Positions 1-11,644 of a DNA stretch of 64,000 nt are shown here, one piece after another (within the stretch, counting starts at the first letter, position 1; every line of letters starts with the position of its first letter). The stretch comes from Chondrosia reniformis (lineage: Eukaryota; Porifera; Demospongiae; Chondrillida; Chondrillidae): NCBI GenBank assembly GCA_947172415.1, contig OX359192.1, positions 5,768,501 through 5,832,500 on the forward strand, given 5' to 3'. The position numbers were made by a program, and so were the translations under genes. The notes under the pieces were generated by a model that did no database searches, was not told where the DNA came from, and worked only from the letters and a program-made list of their open reading frames with translations.

Positions 1-209
1 CTTGTCCCTATTAAGACTCATCAGTACGGCATGCAATCAAACTATGAGTGGCTCATAAGTGAACTTTGCTTCCACCCATTAGCTCATTTGCTCCACGGGG
101 GACATGAATCATTGGGTACAGAGTCAAATGATGGCAGGCAAAGCCTTAAGATTGGTTTTAAATCTTAAAGTCCCCTAAATTTTAATTCTACGGTGTTTCA
201 TTGCTGCAG

Positions 210-3200
210 GGAACGTTACAGAGATCTAATAAGTGCTGCAGACTCGATAGTGGATATCGCACACATTTCAAAAGAGGTATGGATGCAGTAACTGTGTGAC
301 CTATGTAATTGAGTCTGAGTGTTTGATATTCACAATCACACACTGTCTAGCACATTTGTTATCTTTGTCGTTGTAAATGTTAAACTAATTTTAGATCTAT
401 TGCATAATGTTTGTAATTTTAAGTATTTTGCAGTGTTTGCAAGCATTTATATGACTTCATGTTACCCATTATCTGGAATACCCACTGTAAAGGTATGCCA
501 ACTTGTGAAACAACTGCAAGATAACTGCTCTGATTTAAGACAAGTGTATCAACTGAAGGGATTTGCTGGCAGCCATGTTCCCCTGGAGGGCTCTCAATTA
601 AAGGCCTTTTTACTGTCTGCCCAAATAAGGGTGCTAGTAGACCTGCCCAGTAAGGTAGGTAGCCCGAATGTATGTATGTACCCAACTATCAATGGAAGCA
701 ATTGTGTGTTGTCTTAGATATGGAGCTGTCTTGAGTCAAAGTCTTGTTTGAAAGCAGCTCAGTATCACCTCCTAGCTCAGTATATAGCTGGTCGACTGCA
801 GTTGGAAGAGCCGGACAGTGCTGTTCTTGTAAGGATGCTGTTGTCTCATTTAGCATGTGTCTTCATTGTGAGTACACTTGTGTAGACAGCTTTACCTGTT
901 TTGTCCAATCACTGGGCATCCCTTAGCAACATTCAGGGATCCATAATACAAGTCTGTAGGGATGCCCTAACTGATGGCAGTCTAGGTGAAAAGGTGGGTG
1001 TGTCAGTGGGTGTGTCATGTGGTACAGCACTTATCATGTCTGTGTATTTGTCACTCTATAGGGCTTAACTGACAATCTATGTGCCATTTTACTTTTGGAA
1101 GGAGGATCCATTAGACAAGTTTTTAATGAATTTTTAATTGCTCGAAAAGTAAGTATTGCTCTTTGTTCTAAGGTGTACCATATATTAAAATATGTCCCTT
1201 AGCCCCTTTGTAATAGAGTAGTAGTCATCTGAAATATGTAGAGATAAAGGAATAAGAGGGCACCCTTAGCTCAGTGTATAACTGGCCGATTGCAGTTGGA
1301 GGAATTACAGTAGATAGCCACTTGGCAATGTATAAATATTCAGCTTGTTTATCCAACTTAAGTTTCTACTTTTTTTGTACTCTGTAGTCTGCTATTCAAG
1401 ATATATTGCATTCTGCAACAGGTTGGCAATGAATGTATAATCAATAGAGCCTGTATATTTACTGCTTTGTGCACTTGCAGTTGCTAGCACCAGAGTTCAT
1501 ATGGTTCATCTGGCTACATGCATTAGAGCTTCTCTTCATCTCATAGCATCCATTTTTTCTCAACAAGATGGAGGTATATTATCATGAATATGTAGTACTT
1601 ACTGTAAATACATGCAAAGTGCATTTTAATGTTCCTCCTTTTCTAGAGCATTCTCTATTGTTCCAAACACTTGATAGGATCATTCAGTCACAGTCTCAGG
1701 GTAAGAGCATTTTAGTACACTTTTTATTATGTTGTCAGATTTTGGTAGATATAACCAGTGTTTTCCTCTAGTTGCCAAAATAGAGATAAGCACTGGTCTT
1801 GTAAGGTTTGAGTGTAAAGACATTTTGTTGAATATGAGTGAAATGAGAGATAAGAGTGGTGATAAATGAAAGTTAAATTGATACGTTGCATTTTTCAGAT
1901 ATATTAGGTTATTGTATGGTACATACATATCCTATCTCTGGCAACTAATGAACTTTGAATTGCCAGTACGTTGGATATATGTATTTGTTAATAAGTGATT
2001 GAATGAAGGATCACTGGGGTACATACATGTATAGCTGTAGCTAGTTACGTACCTGTTACTCATTTCAACATGTATGGGTGTAATTTTATGAAGATGAAAA
2101 TGTTGTGGCTTGATTAAACTACAGATATCTGGGTATGTTTATATATGTACAACTAGGTGAACCTCTTCTGAGTGAATTTACAGCAAGAAGCTACTTTAAG
2201 CACCTCCCCTCAGACATTAAAAGTGAGTACTTGTGAGAGAGGAAGAATGATCTGGTACTTTCATGTTATGTTTATTTTTTGAGTGTAGAGTTTGGACCCA
2301 ATTTGAGAATAACTCCCACTGAAATTCCCCAGGAAACTCTTCATAGTCTATGTAATGAGTGGATTAACAAGTAAGTTGTCAACTGTAGATACATACGTAC
2401 ACAGTACTAATTAAAACTCGTCATATTTACTCAATGACACTATCATACATACTATTGCTTGGACAATAACTAATTGAATGTACGTACTTTCTATGTGACT
2501 ATGGTAATGTGATATTTGTATGGTATAAAGGTGGCATTGTGGTATTCACAGTGTTGTTAAGGTATTACATGCTACATGGAGTACTGAGTCTATACAGATT
2601 ACCTACTAATGTCTTGAACAGTTTACTAGCTATGGCTTGTATTTGTGCTCAATAATGTGAAGCCATTCCCAGAGTCATAGATGCATGGTTCCACTTTACA
2701 AATTTGTTGTTTTCCTAGCATTACTGATGACGAACATCGGAGTGTCGCACAACTGCTACAGCATGTACCCACTGTGAAAGCTCTTTCAAGTATCCGGTTG
2801 TCAGTTTTTGATGTGTTAAAAGAGGTAGTTGCCATATAATGTAGGGGTATACCATAATATTGTGTAATGCAAAGGATGTTCCGTTTTCTAGCCATAACAA
2901 TAGCCAGATTGGCATTTTACAATGAAAACACTCCAATTTTGTTTATAATATGTACGTATGTATATATAGGTAACGACTATGTCTGGGAGTTATGTTGTTA
3001 CTGTATATATCCATGACATCATTCATTATGCAGCCATTGAAGGAAGGAAGTGTACCACAGGATGAGTGGGAGAACACATGTCAATTGGCTCTTGGCCACA
3101 AAATTTCAATTTGGACACAGTTCATTGAGCCAGCACTGTACCAGAGAGCAGAGGTATTGATAATTGCATGCCTTTGTAGGCTTTGAGATTAAGAAACTTT

Positions 3201-6200
3201 TCCCAATATGACTGGTCCTTTATGAGTTAACAACCAGTACTTGTATCAGGAATTCCTTTAACCAGCTAGTTTGAACTAGACAAAGTGCATCATGATCATT
3301 TAGTTACTGTGTTCAGTTCTCTGTAAGGGAAAATGGCTATTTCTAGGAATGCTATTGTTGCAGAGCAAAATTAGAGCTGTTTGTATACATATATGCCTTA
3401 CCAACATGTGTACTGGCCGGCTGTGATGGTTTTAGTAAGTATTCACTGATTGGGTTCAAACCTGTGCCAGAAGCCGGTATGGCTGTCCAGGTCTCAGATT
3501 TGGTGGAATTTAGGGAAATTGTTGCAGGTTTTGTATAAGTCCCTTGTGGGAAGTTGTAATAGTAGAATTTGATAAAGGGCTTCAGTTAGACAGGTTGAAA
3601 TTGGTTCTCACCTCCATATAAGATACGTATGTATTCGTTCAATAGAAACATAGCTTGGATGTTGGTATTTGAGTTTGTGTGTCAACAGCCGCCAATTACA
3701 CCCATGCAGTGCATAGGCATCAGTTTTACTAGGTGATTGTGTATTGTATGGAGGGTATGTATACACCCATTAAGTTGTATATGGGCATATGTGGTACCTC
3801 ATTCACATGCAATTAGGAAATTGTTGGAGGCAACATTGAGAACATTAGTAGTCATGCCACTGCAGCTATCACAGAGATTGCTGAAGATGGTGGGTTACTG
3901 AGTAGGTTTGACTGCAATATCATTAGTTACATGTGGAGTCCCGAGGCGTCCTCATCCTACCACGGTGAGAGCAAGACCATGACACCAGTCATTATGAGGT
4001 GAGCCACTCTAGCACTGCATTCCATTTAATAGGCTTTATGTACGGTTGATGCTAGAGGTATGCATGAATGTTGACTTGTAAGTCTTTAACAGTCAGATTA
4101 GACCACAGAGTAAGCTTATGCCCAGCTTATGCCTAAATGCTAATGCATTGCTTGTACAATAGCATGATTTAAGTGTTTTTGTGGTAAATAGGTCATTGAG
4201 CTTAGTCTTCACACCATTGCCCAGGGCCATGAACTAAAGCAAGTACATCAATAGCAATTATTACATATTGTAAAATTCTAAAATGCCTCATCACTTAATT
4301 TGTATCCCAATATTATATCTACATAATGTCTAGAGATGTACTGTAGGTGTTTGTTGTAAGCATAAAATGGTAATTGAATTTAATTCTTATCCACTAAGCT
4401 GCCCAGCTAATTGCAGTCAACTAGGTTTAAAGAACACACTATTTTATGTACCATTCCAACATTAATTGGGCAATTTATTAATGATTCACCAAAGATAATC
4501 TGGAATACAGTTGTATTACAAAAAGGAATTACTGTAAACATTCCAGTTGTAGATATCTTATTTCTTATTTGTGTACCTCCTACCTGTAGTTCAATATACA
4601 ATACATGTACACGTATATAAGTGATGGGTATATGATTTATTCAGATGAAGTGTACGTATATGTGGCTTGAAATTCCTTTGGTCACTAATAGGTTTCTGAG
4701 TAAATATAATTTTAACTATTTATTTAACTAATAGATTTTGTATTGACCTGAATGAGAAATTGCACACCATCTTGGAGGATATACAACATCTTTTACTTGA
4801 GAAGGATCACACAAAACTGGCTTCACACATTTCAAAGAAAAGAATGGTTTGTACTTTATATTAATTTAAACTATTGTATTATGGAGATGTAAACATGTAT
4901 GATTAAAATTAATCATTATCCTTCCTTTACAGAGAATCAAGAATTAAATAATTACGAGATATTTTAATAATAATATATACATATACATTACATATACATA
5001 ATATATTATATATAGCCTGGGCACTAAGGGATACAATGTAAATGCGTCTCAGAGATATTTTACTAGCCTACATAATGCTAAGGGACATTCAGGTGTAGAA
5101 AGGTGCTAAAGATTTGACTAGGAAATATGTTTTGGGCATCAGCTTGTGTGCAGTGATATTCATGGATGTTACATGTTATTGTTTTATACATACATGAACT
5201 AGAGAGTGGTATTGGGAGGTGTTCCTTTATTAACCACAGCATTGAAAATGTAAAGTGTAATTGTAAACTGCAGTTGTGTACACAGTAATGAATTCTACTC
5301 ATTTTGCCTCAACACTGAAATCGAAATAGAATTGTTCTTTTCATAAAAAACTGAATGTGAAAATGTTGGAGTCCCTGAATGCCATTCACCTTCATTACAT
5401 TATATGGCTTCATTGGGGGACTTGTGGATTGATCTTGTTTTATCTGAGGCCAAAAAGGCTTTCTATTAACATTAAGCTACCAAATATGGTAGCTTAATGT
5501 ATTTTCATGTACTCTTTAGAGAGGAGTACCTGTGTAGGCAGTGTCTCCCAGGGTCTCTGTCCTTCTCTAGGGTGCATACACAATAACAATGGTCACACTA
5601 CAAAATAGTAATTTTCTTGTTAATGAGAGAGTTTTTGTAGGAGTGGGTGAGTGTAAATTGCTTCTACACCAAAACCATTCAACAATACATATGTAGCAGA
5701 TTGTGGTACTTACAGGGACCAGGTGTAACAACTGCAAGTTAATGGTTTAATAACCTGCTAATGTGCCACATTTTCAAATTATTATTCTTTTTGTTTTGTA
5801 TGTAAGTCTTTTTTATGTTTATAATGTTTTTGTGGGCAGTCATAGCCAGTCATAAAAGGTATACCCCTTTTGGTTTGGCTTGGCTAATTATGTCAGACTT
5901 GTCAATTTGATAGATTGTGCTTTTATCAAAAGTTCTGACTGAATATTCAAACTTTTGAGAATTTTGCAGCCATAGAACTTTTTCCAGGAGAGGATGTAAC
6001 TGGTGTATTTGTGGCCTTATATCCCACAGGAATCACAGTACAAGTTCCCCTTTGATGCACATGCCAAGGACAATGATCTGAGGAGGAGGGTAGCCTCTTT
6101 AATGGAGGGATTTATTAACCAGTAAGTGTTTTCCCTGCTACCTATTAATGAATTACAAGCTGATACAATGGGCAGCCACACACATCCTATGGGAGAAGGC

Positions 6201-9183
6201 TGCTTACAAGTTATATTGTTTTTCTCTTTGAATGGCTGCCTGCTCAGTATGGTGGCAAAGGTGGATGTGTGCCTGACTAATATTAGGAGGAAGTTAGATT
6301 CCCTTGACCAGTCAAATGATGAAGGAAGCTGCTTGATAAACAGGTAATTTCTATGAATGACTGTTGAATAGGATAACAATGATGAGATTGTATTAATCGT
6401 GGTTTGGTTGTACATCACCACAATATAGACTTAACTCCCACCCAGCTGGGTTGTAAAACAGAGAAACTGGACAATAGTAATATACATCCTTTGTTGTTTA
6501 AAGTTAGTATATTTGTGTGCTAAATAACATCTTTATAGGATATTGGTGCTTGGCCGCTTGTGTAATGACATGATAAAACACACTCCATCTCTTCACACTC
6601 TTCTCCTTGGAATACCCATGGAAAACAGGTCTTTGCACAGACTGCAATCTTCTGTTGTCAAGAATAGGGATGTAAGTTTAGCGTATGTTCTTGGAAGTTG
6701 TGTGAACTCTTTGTAGTTATGTGTGTGCTTATAATAAACTATCAAAGCTTAAAGCTTACGTAAAATGATATATTATTTAGTGAAGTAGTTGTACTTTCAC
6801 ACAAAATGTCCAAAATTATGTACATTGCAATGAAGCCAATTTAATGAGAAACAGCCTTCATACATATTAACATGTAACATCAATGATTCATCCAACATTC
6901 TTGTTTTACTTTAATGTGTGCAAACTTGCTTCTTATCTTGTGAGGTAATTAGTTTCCCTAATACACACTAGACACATTCAATTTTCATAGTACCTCTTTG
7001 TTAAGATGTCACAATCATGTAGGCACTTCTTTTATCTTCCTCTTATGATGTTTGAACCATTTGTTTCCCTAAACCTGTTAGAGAATGCGTTATTGTTATT
7101 TTGTTTAGATCAACCTGAAAGAGGATCCCTTGCCTTATATAAACAAATCTTTGTGGGACCGTTTCTTGGAAGTACATAGGTCAGTTTTATTGGTTTTTCT
7201 GGCTCTGCCCATTCTAATTGTGAAAGACATAATAGCTCTCTCTGGTATTCATATGTGGACACAATATCTTTCTCCATATAGAATATGGATCGGCTGGACA
7301 AAGACCATTGTGATTAATCATTTAATACAATGTCTCAAAGGCACCTCTGATTCAGGCTACCTGTATTCATCTTCAGTGAGTATTTACAATGATATTCATA
7401 TCCAGTATAATCTATGTTGTGTGGTTATATGATGGTGGCTGGCTGGATACTGATGACATTTCTTTGGTTTTGAGGTCCTCTTGTAATCAGGTGATGAAAT
7501 TGACCATATTCATTGCTCTAATGAGGTTGAAGCTAATTTCTGGTTTACTGACTGCCTTTAAATTGTGATTAAACAGGTTTGGGAGTGTGTCTGTATCAAG
7601 GAGGAGACAGAGGATGGGAACTTGATGGAGTCCAACATCCAAGTTCCTTCTCAGGTACGTACATAAAGTTTTATGATTACCTCATTATGTATTTAGAAAA
7701 GCCAGTCCATATAATATTACTTTTTCCTAATTTGGGCTACAATAGCTTAATCCTAATACTTGAGGGTCAATGTTGGTAACAGCAATTTGCGATTTGTAAT
7801 AATGGACATTTTCCTGATGTTATTGTGGGGTAACCTCTAAACAATACTTGTATAGTCACTGGCAGTAGGAATTAGGATAAACTATTGTCATTGCTACTGT
7901 GCATATTTCAAGCATGGCATTGCTCATTCTCTTCATTCTAATATGTCACCTCTGTCTCCTAGGTGTCATCTTTCATTGCCTGGCTAATGTACACACTGTG
8001 CAGAGAGATTGGCCGAATTGGAGGACATTGGGTTCCAAGGTACGTATAAGTATGTCATCGCATATCCTTTCTAGATTTACTCAACCTTTTTAGAGTAAAC
8101 AATGTTTTAATTGTATTCATGACACCATCCGTTTAGATATATGTGCACATGTACGTATAGTACTTATTTTCTCTGTACATTTTTAGATTGATGGTAGAGA
8201 AATTGAGTTATGAAGTCCTGCAAGGGACATTACAAGTATACTCAGAATTGTTGGATGGGCCTAGAGACGGTGATAATCTCATGCAGAACTGTGCTGTTCA
8301 AATGTGGTTTGATATCAAGTATTTATCATCAGTGCTAGTGGTGCAGAAGAATGAGGTTGGTGAATTTATTGTAAACAGTGTCACTAGCATTCTATAGTGA
8401 CACATGAACAGACTGTGTGCGAGCTAGTACTGTATGCATCCTGTATTATGAAATGCGCCTTTGCCTGTTCTGGCTCTCTTGAGTCAGTACAAGCTGCTGT
8501 GTGTGTTAACAATATTCACAAGCTTTCCTATAGCTGCAACTTCAGTAAATTAAATCTTGTCCTAACTACATTCATAGAAATATTCTAGGAATCACACTTG
8601 ACTTCCTATGAGTCATGAATATTGTTATTGTTGTGAAATTGAAAATGCCTCAAGCTTTGTGGCTCTAATGTATGCCTATTCCTGTCTACAGTATATACAT
8701 GGACTATTTTGAGGTGCATATTATCCATTAGGTGGAGCACCTAAAGGATGGAATACAAGCCTTACAACGCAGGATTGAATCGTTTATCGATCCATTTGAC
8801 ATGAGTGTCTTTTATCCCTATCTCTTGTATTACTTGGAACTATACAAACAGAAAACACAAGTCAGTTTCAATTGCATTTTGATAGCAGTATATTACTGGA
8901 CTAAGTGTGGGGGTATATCTTGGTATGTGATTGAAAAATTGATCCTTTGACATTGATATGCAACCCAATTTAGATATTATATGGTGCTTTAACTAGTCTG
9001 ACTATGTCAGGCGGGTTGGCAGCGTCAAGAGGAGGGAAGCCAAGTGGTTTGCCTCAGGATAAGCACCAGATACTGCCTCTTGGCACAACTGTTGGTCGAT
9101 TCACTCTCCTACCCATTGGAGGTGGTGGAAGTGGCAAAAAGAAACATGATTTAGCAAACAACACAGGGGTAAGCAATTGGTAG
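210..9183 (+). CDS. COG1: COG1, conserved oligomeric Golgi complex subunit 1 (5' part outside window)
   Basis: COG1 is a lobe A subunit of the COG tether, which captures vesicles recycling within the Golgi. The first exon seen (210-276) carries the family signature RYRDLISAADSIVDI. Later exons include 493-654, 718-867, 886-993 and 1062-1148 (LCALLLLEGGSIRQVF), then many more up to the conserved C-terminus: RIESFIDPFDMSVFYPYL at about 8775-8830 and HQILPLGTTVGRFTLLPIG at about 9064-9120. The frame ends at TAG 9181-9183; a GTAAGC just before it could be a donor to a further short exon. The start codon and extreme N-terminus lie left of the window. Exons before 886 were placed by phase; some middle exons were not resolved base by base. 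Identity is confident from several collinear matches to the animal family. Confidence 0.9.
1266..1309 (+). repeat. Degraded copy of part of a COG1 exon inside an intron
   Basis: This intronic stretch repeats the middle of the COG1 exon at 718-867 (from about 773). It reads LAQCITGRLQLEE where the real exon reads LAQYIAGRLQLEE. Several differences are silent, and a stop follows soon after. It has no convincing flanking donor. It is best read as a short tandem duplication of exon sequence, or an abandoned alternative exon. Confidence 0.5.
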
Positions 9184-9543
9184 CATTTTGTTCACAGTAT
9201 CATCAATACTTCAGTACAAAGTCCAACAGGTATGCCATAGTAATATTTTCAAACTGTGAGCTCTATTATTATATAGGATGTATTCTTACCAGAAAAGGCA
9301 GCATTGAACCAAACTGTCAAACTTTATCATAATATGAATGTTTGATATTTCAAAAAAGTTTAGTCTTCATAAAATATTTAGATGTTTTCTATCTTTATCT
9401 CCATTGTGTATCAGCCAACCATTAATTTTCAAAGTTGTTGAAAGAGAATGTAGTCCCGCCCACAGACCATTGATTGTGTAATGTATAAAAGCAGTGGAGC
9501 CACCGGCAGCTGCTAAGCTCATTGGTTGACGAGAAATATAATT
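9184..9543 (+). promoter_or_regulatory. MEX3 promoter with TATA box
   Basis: The gap between the COG1 stop and the MEX3 start holds TATAAAA at 9484-9490, about 55 bp before the MEX3 ATG. That spacing suits transcription starting about 25-30 bp downstream of the box. Reverse CCAAT words (ATTGG) lie near 9521. A TATA box stands out here because the other start codons in this window mostly sit in ATGGC-type words. The rest of the interval is AT-rich and otherwise unremarkable. Confidence 0.6.
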
Positions 9544-10929
9544 ATGCAAGCTGCAACCGTCACCGAATCAACAGACTATGCGTTGCGTTCGGCCGTAGAA
9601 GCTGAAGAAAATAGATCCCTTCAGGCTGCGTTGGAACTGTCCATGATGAATCTGAGCCACCTAAGTACCACGACGTCCACCCTGTACACACTAGCAGGAG
9701 ATAGTTCGCTGGAGCAAGACTCTGCGACTGACGTGACACTGAAAAAAATTACCTACAAGTCGAATAACGTGACTGAGTGTGTTCCAGTGCCGAGTTCTGA
9801 ACACGTTGCAGAAATTGTCGGCCGGCAGGGTTGTAAAATTAAAGCCCTGAGAGCAAAGACTAACACGTACATCAAGACGCCGGTACGCGGTGAAGACCCA
9901 GTGTTTGTTATTACCGGTAGACCGGACGACGTAGGTGCAGCTAAACGGGAGATTCAAGCGGCAGCCGAGCACTTTACTCAGATACGGGCAGCTAGAAAGA
10001 ACGCTAGTTGTTCCCCTACTTCACCCGCCTTCGCTACGTTCGCTCCCAACGGGCAAGAGGAGCATGTCACTATACAAGTTCGGGTCCCCTACCGCGTTGT
10101 TGGTCTTGTGGTTGGGCCAAAGGGATCTACAATCAAGCGCATCCAGCAAAACACGAATACTTATATCGTTACGCCGTCGCGAGACAAAGAGCCTTGTTTT
10201 GAAGTCACAGGGACAAAGGAGAATGTCGAAAAAGCCAAAGAAGAAATAGAGAGCTACATTGCAATGAGAACAGGTGGGGTTATCAGTGAAGATGGAGTCT
10301 TGGACATTCCATCTGCAGCTAATGGAAATGAGGCACCAACTTCAAGGAATAATCCACCTAGTCCAAACCTAGGAGTTTCTGTCTTTGCAAGGAGCAAGTC
10401 ATTTCAGTACCCAAACCAATCGATGGTTGGCCAATTATACCTCTCACAAACTTTAAGTGATACACCTTTGCAGTCTTCATGGCCAGATTCCCAAAAGTTT
10501 TCCCCACCCATTATGAACTCAATGTTTCTGCCTTCATCTGGAGCTCCTGTCCAGCCCTCTGTTAACAACACACTCAGCTCCAGTTCGCCCATTCCAATAG
10601 TACGGTCTCTCTCCATGCCCGGGGAAAATGTATACAACTTTAGGACTATGAGGGATGCCCTTCCAGAAGCCATAGACAGTGATACAAGCAGTGGAAGTCC
10701 TGGTAGCAGTGGGTCAGATGGATTAGCATACGTATCACCCAAAACACAGCAGTCGAAATCCATGGCTAACTGTGCTGAATGCAAGGAGGAAAAGATCACA
10801 GCTGCTCTAATTCCCTGTGGTCACCATCTCTTTTGTTGCTCGTGTGCCCAACAACTAAGGGAAAGGAAGGGGAAGTGTCCCATCTGTCAATGTACAGTCA
10901 CCAACATGCTAAGAATCTTTCAGGATTAG
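9544..10929 (+). CDS. MEX3: MEX3 family RNA-binding RING protein
   Basis: Intronless frame of 461 residues. MEX3 proteins bind mRNA 3' UTRs through two KH domains and can act as RING E3 ligases in post-transcriptional control. KH1 (about residues 80-155) has the GRQG loop followed by CKIKALRAKTNTYIKTPVRG. KH2 (about 170-245) has the GPKG loop followed by STIKRIQQNTNTYIVTPSRD. A low-complexity Ser/Pro linker follows. A C3HC4 RING closes the protein: CAECKEE, IPCGHHLFC, CPICQCTV. The order and spacing are those of animal MEX3. The first ATG in frame is 9544, downstream of a TATA box. The first half is more GC-rich than the second. Mammalian MEX3 coding regions are split by an intron; this one is not. 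Confidence 0.95.
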   Translation: MQAATVTESTDYALRSAVEAEENRSLQAALELSMMNLSHLSTTTSTLYTLAGDSSLEQDSATDVTLKKITYKSNNVTECVPVPSSEHVAEIVGRQGCKIKALRAKTNTYIKTPVRGEDPVFVITGRPDDVGAAKREIQAAAEHFTQIRAARKNASCSPTSPAFATFAPNGQEEHVTIQVRVPYRVVGLVVGPKGSTIKRIQQNTNTYIVTPSRDKEPCFEVTGTKENVEKAKEEIESYIAMRTGGVISEDGVLDIPSAANGNEAPTSRNNPPSPNLGVSVFARSKSFQYPNQSMVGQLYLSQTLSDTPLQSSWPDSQKFSPPIMNSMFLPSSGAPVQPSVNNTLSSSSPIPIVRSLSMPGENVYNFRTMRDALPEAIDSDTSSGSPGSSGSDGLAYVSPKTQQSKSMANCAECKEEKITAALIPCGHHLFCCSCAQQLRERKGKCPICQCTVTNMLRIFQD

Positions 10930-11644
10930 TGACAACCCTTCCATCAGGTCTAATTATCGGTGGGAGTACTATTCAAATCTTCTATGATTGTGATCAGAAT
11001 CGCTTATGAAAAAGTATGGCACATATATAGTTTTAAACTTCTTTTCTGGATTGGTTTGTAGTCGTCCATTAGTTATATGCTTTTAGAAATATCAGGTTTT
11101 TGCTTCTTGTATTGGTAACTATTCTATATTTAAATTTAGAATAGAACCTTTTATCAAATTACTTTATTATTCCCCAAACAGATTTACAGAATTATATTCT
11201 CTCGTGGCATTTCTTTTGAATCTATTTTGTATAACACTAGAGTTTTTGTTTATCACATATTTCTGTCACTATACAATGTTACTTTTACCCTTCTATCAGC
11301 TATAGCATATATAACAATTTATTCAAATTGTATTATTCTTTGCCAATTTTCAAATTAATACAATAGAGGATTGCTCTATAATCCAGTAATATCAAATGTA
11401 GCGATGTAACTACATCTTGTAGTACCAAAAATGCTATGTAGTGCACACGTGCTCAGAGTTAGCAGGTGAATTACCTATAATTAGCATACAGGTGACCTGT
11501 TTGTCTCAGATCATGAATTTAATTAAGTCATGTGACTTTAGAGTAAAAATGGTAGATCTTGGAGGCTTCTCGGTTCTTTTGAATGGCTAGAGTTGAATGC
11601 CTGCGAATTGGCAGATTTCCTCGAGGAAGTAATTTGTTAGACAG
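10930..11644 (+). other. MEX3 3' UTR / intergenic, AT-rich
   Basis: This 700-bp AT-rich stretch is presumably the MEX3 3' UTR plus the 5' region of the next gene. I see no AATAAA and no reading frame with family resemblance. A short ATG frame at about 11552 ends within 14 codons. Confidence 0.4.

Noticed and set aside
2724-2745. CTGATGACGAACATCG, hammerhead-like
   Set aside because: Coding sequence of COG1 (ITDDEHRS); no GAAA box.
3410-3485. tRNA-like fold with GGTTCAAACC box and CCGGCT/AGCCGG ends in a COG1 intron
   Set aside because: T-stem and D-arm do not pair properly and no anticodon stem fits; at most an old tRNA-derived repeat.
9526-9543. Earlier MEX3 start at a TTG codon
   Set aside because: Not ATG; the ATG at 9544 is the first in frame and fits the TATA spacing.
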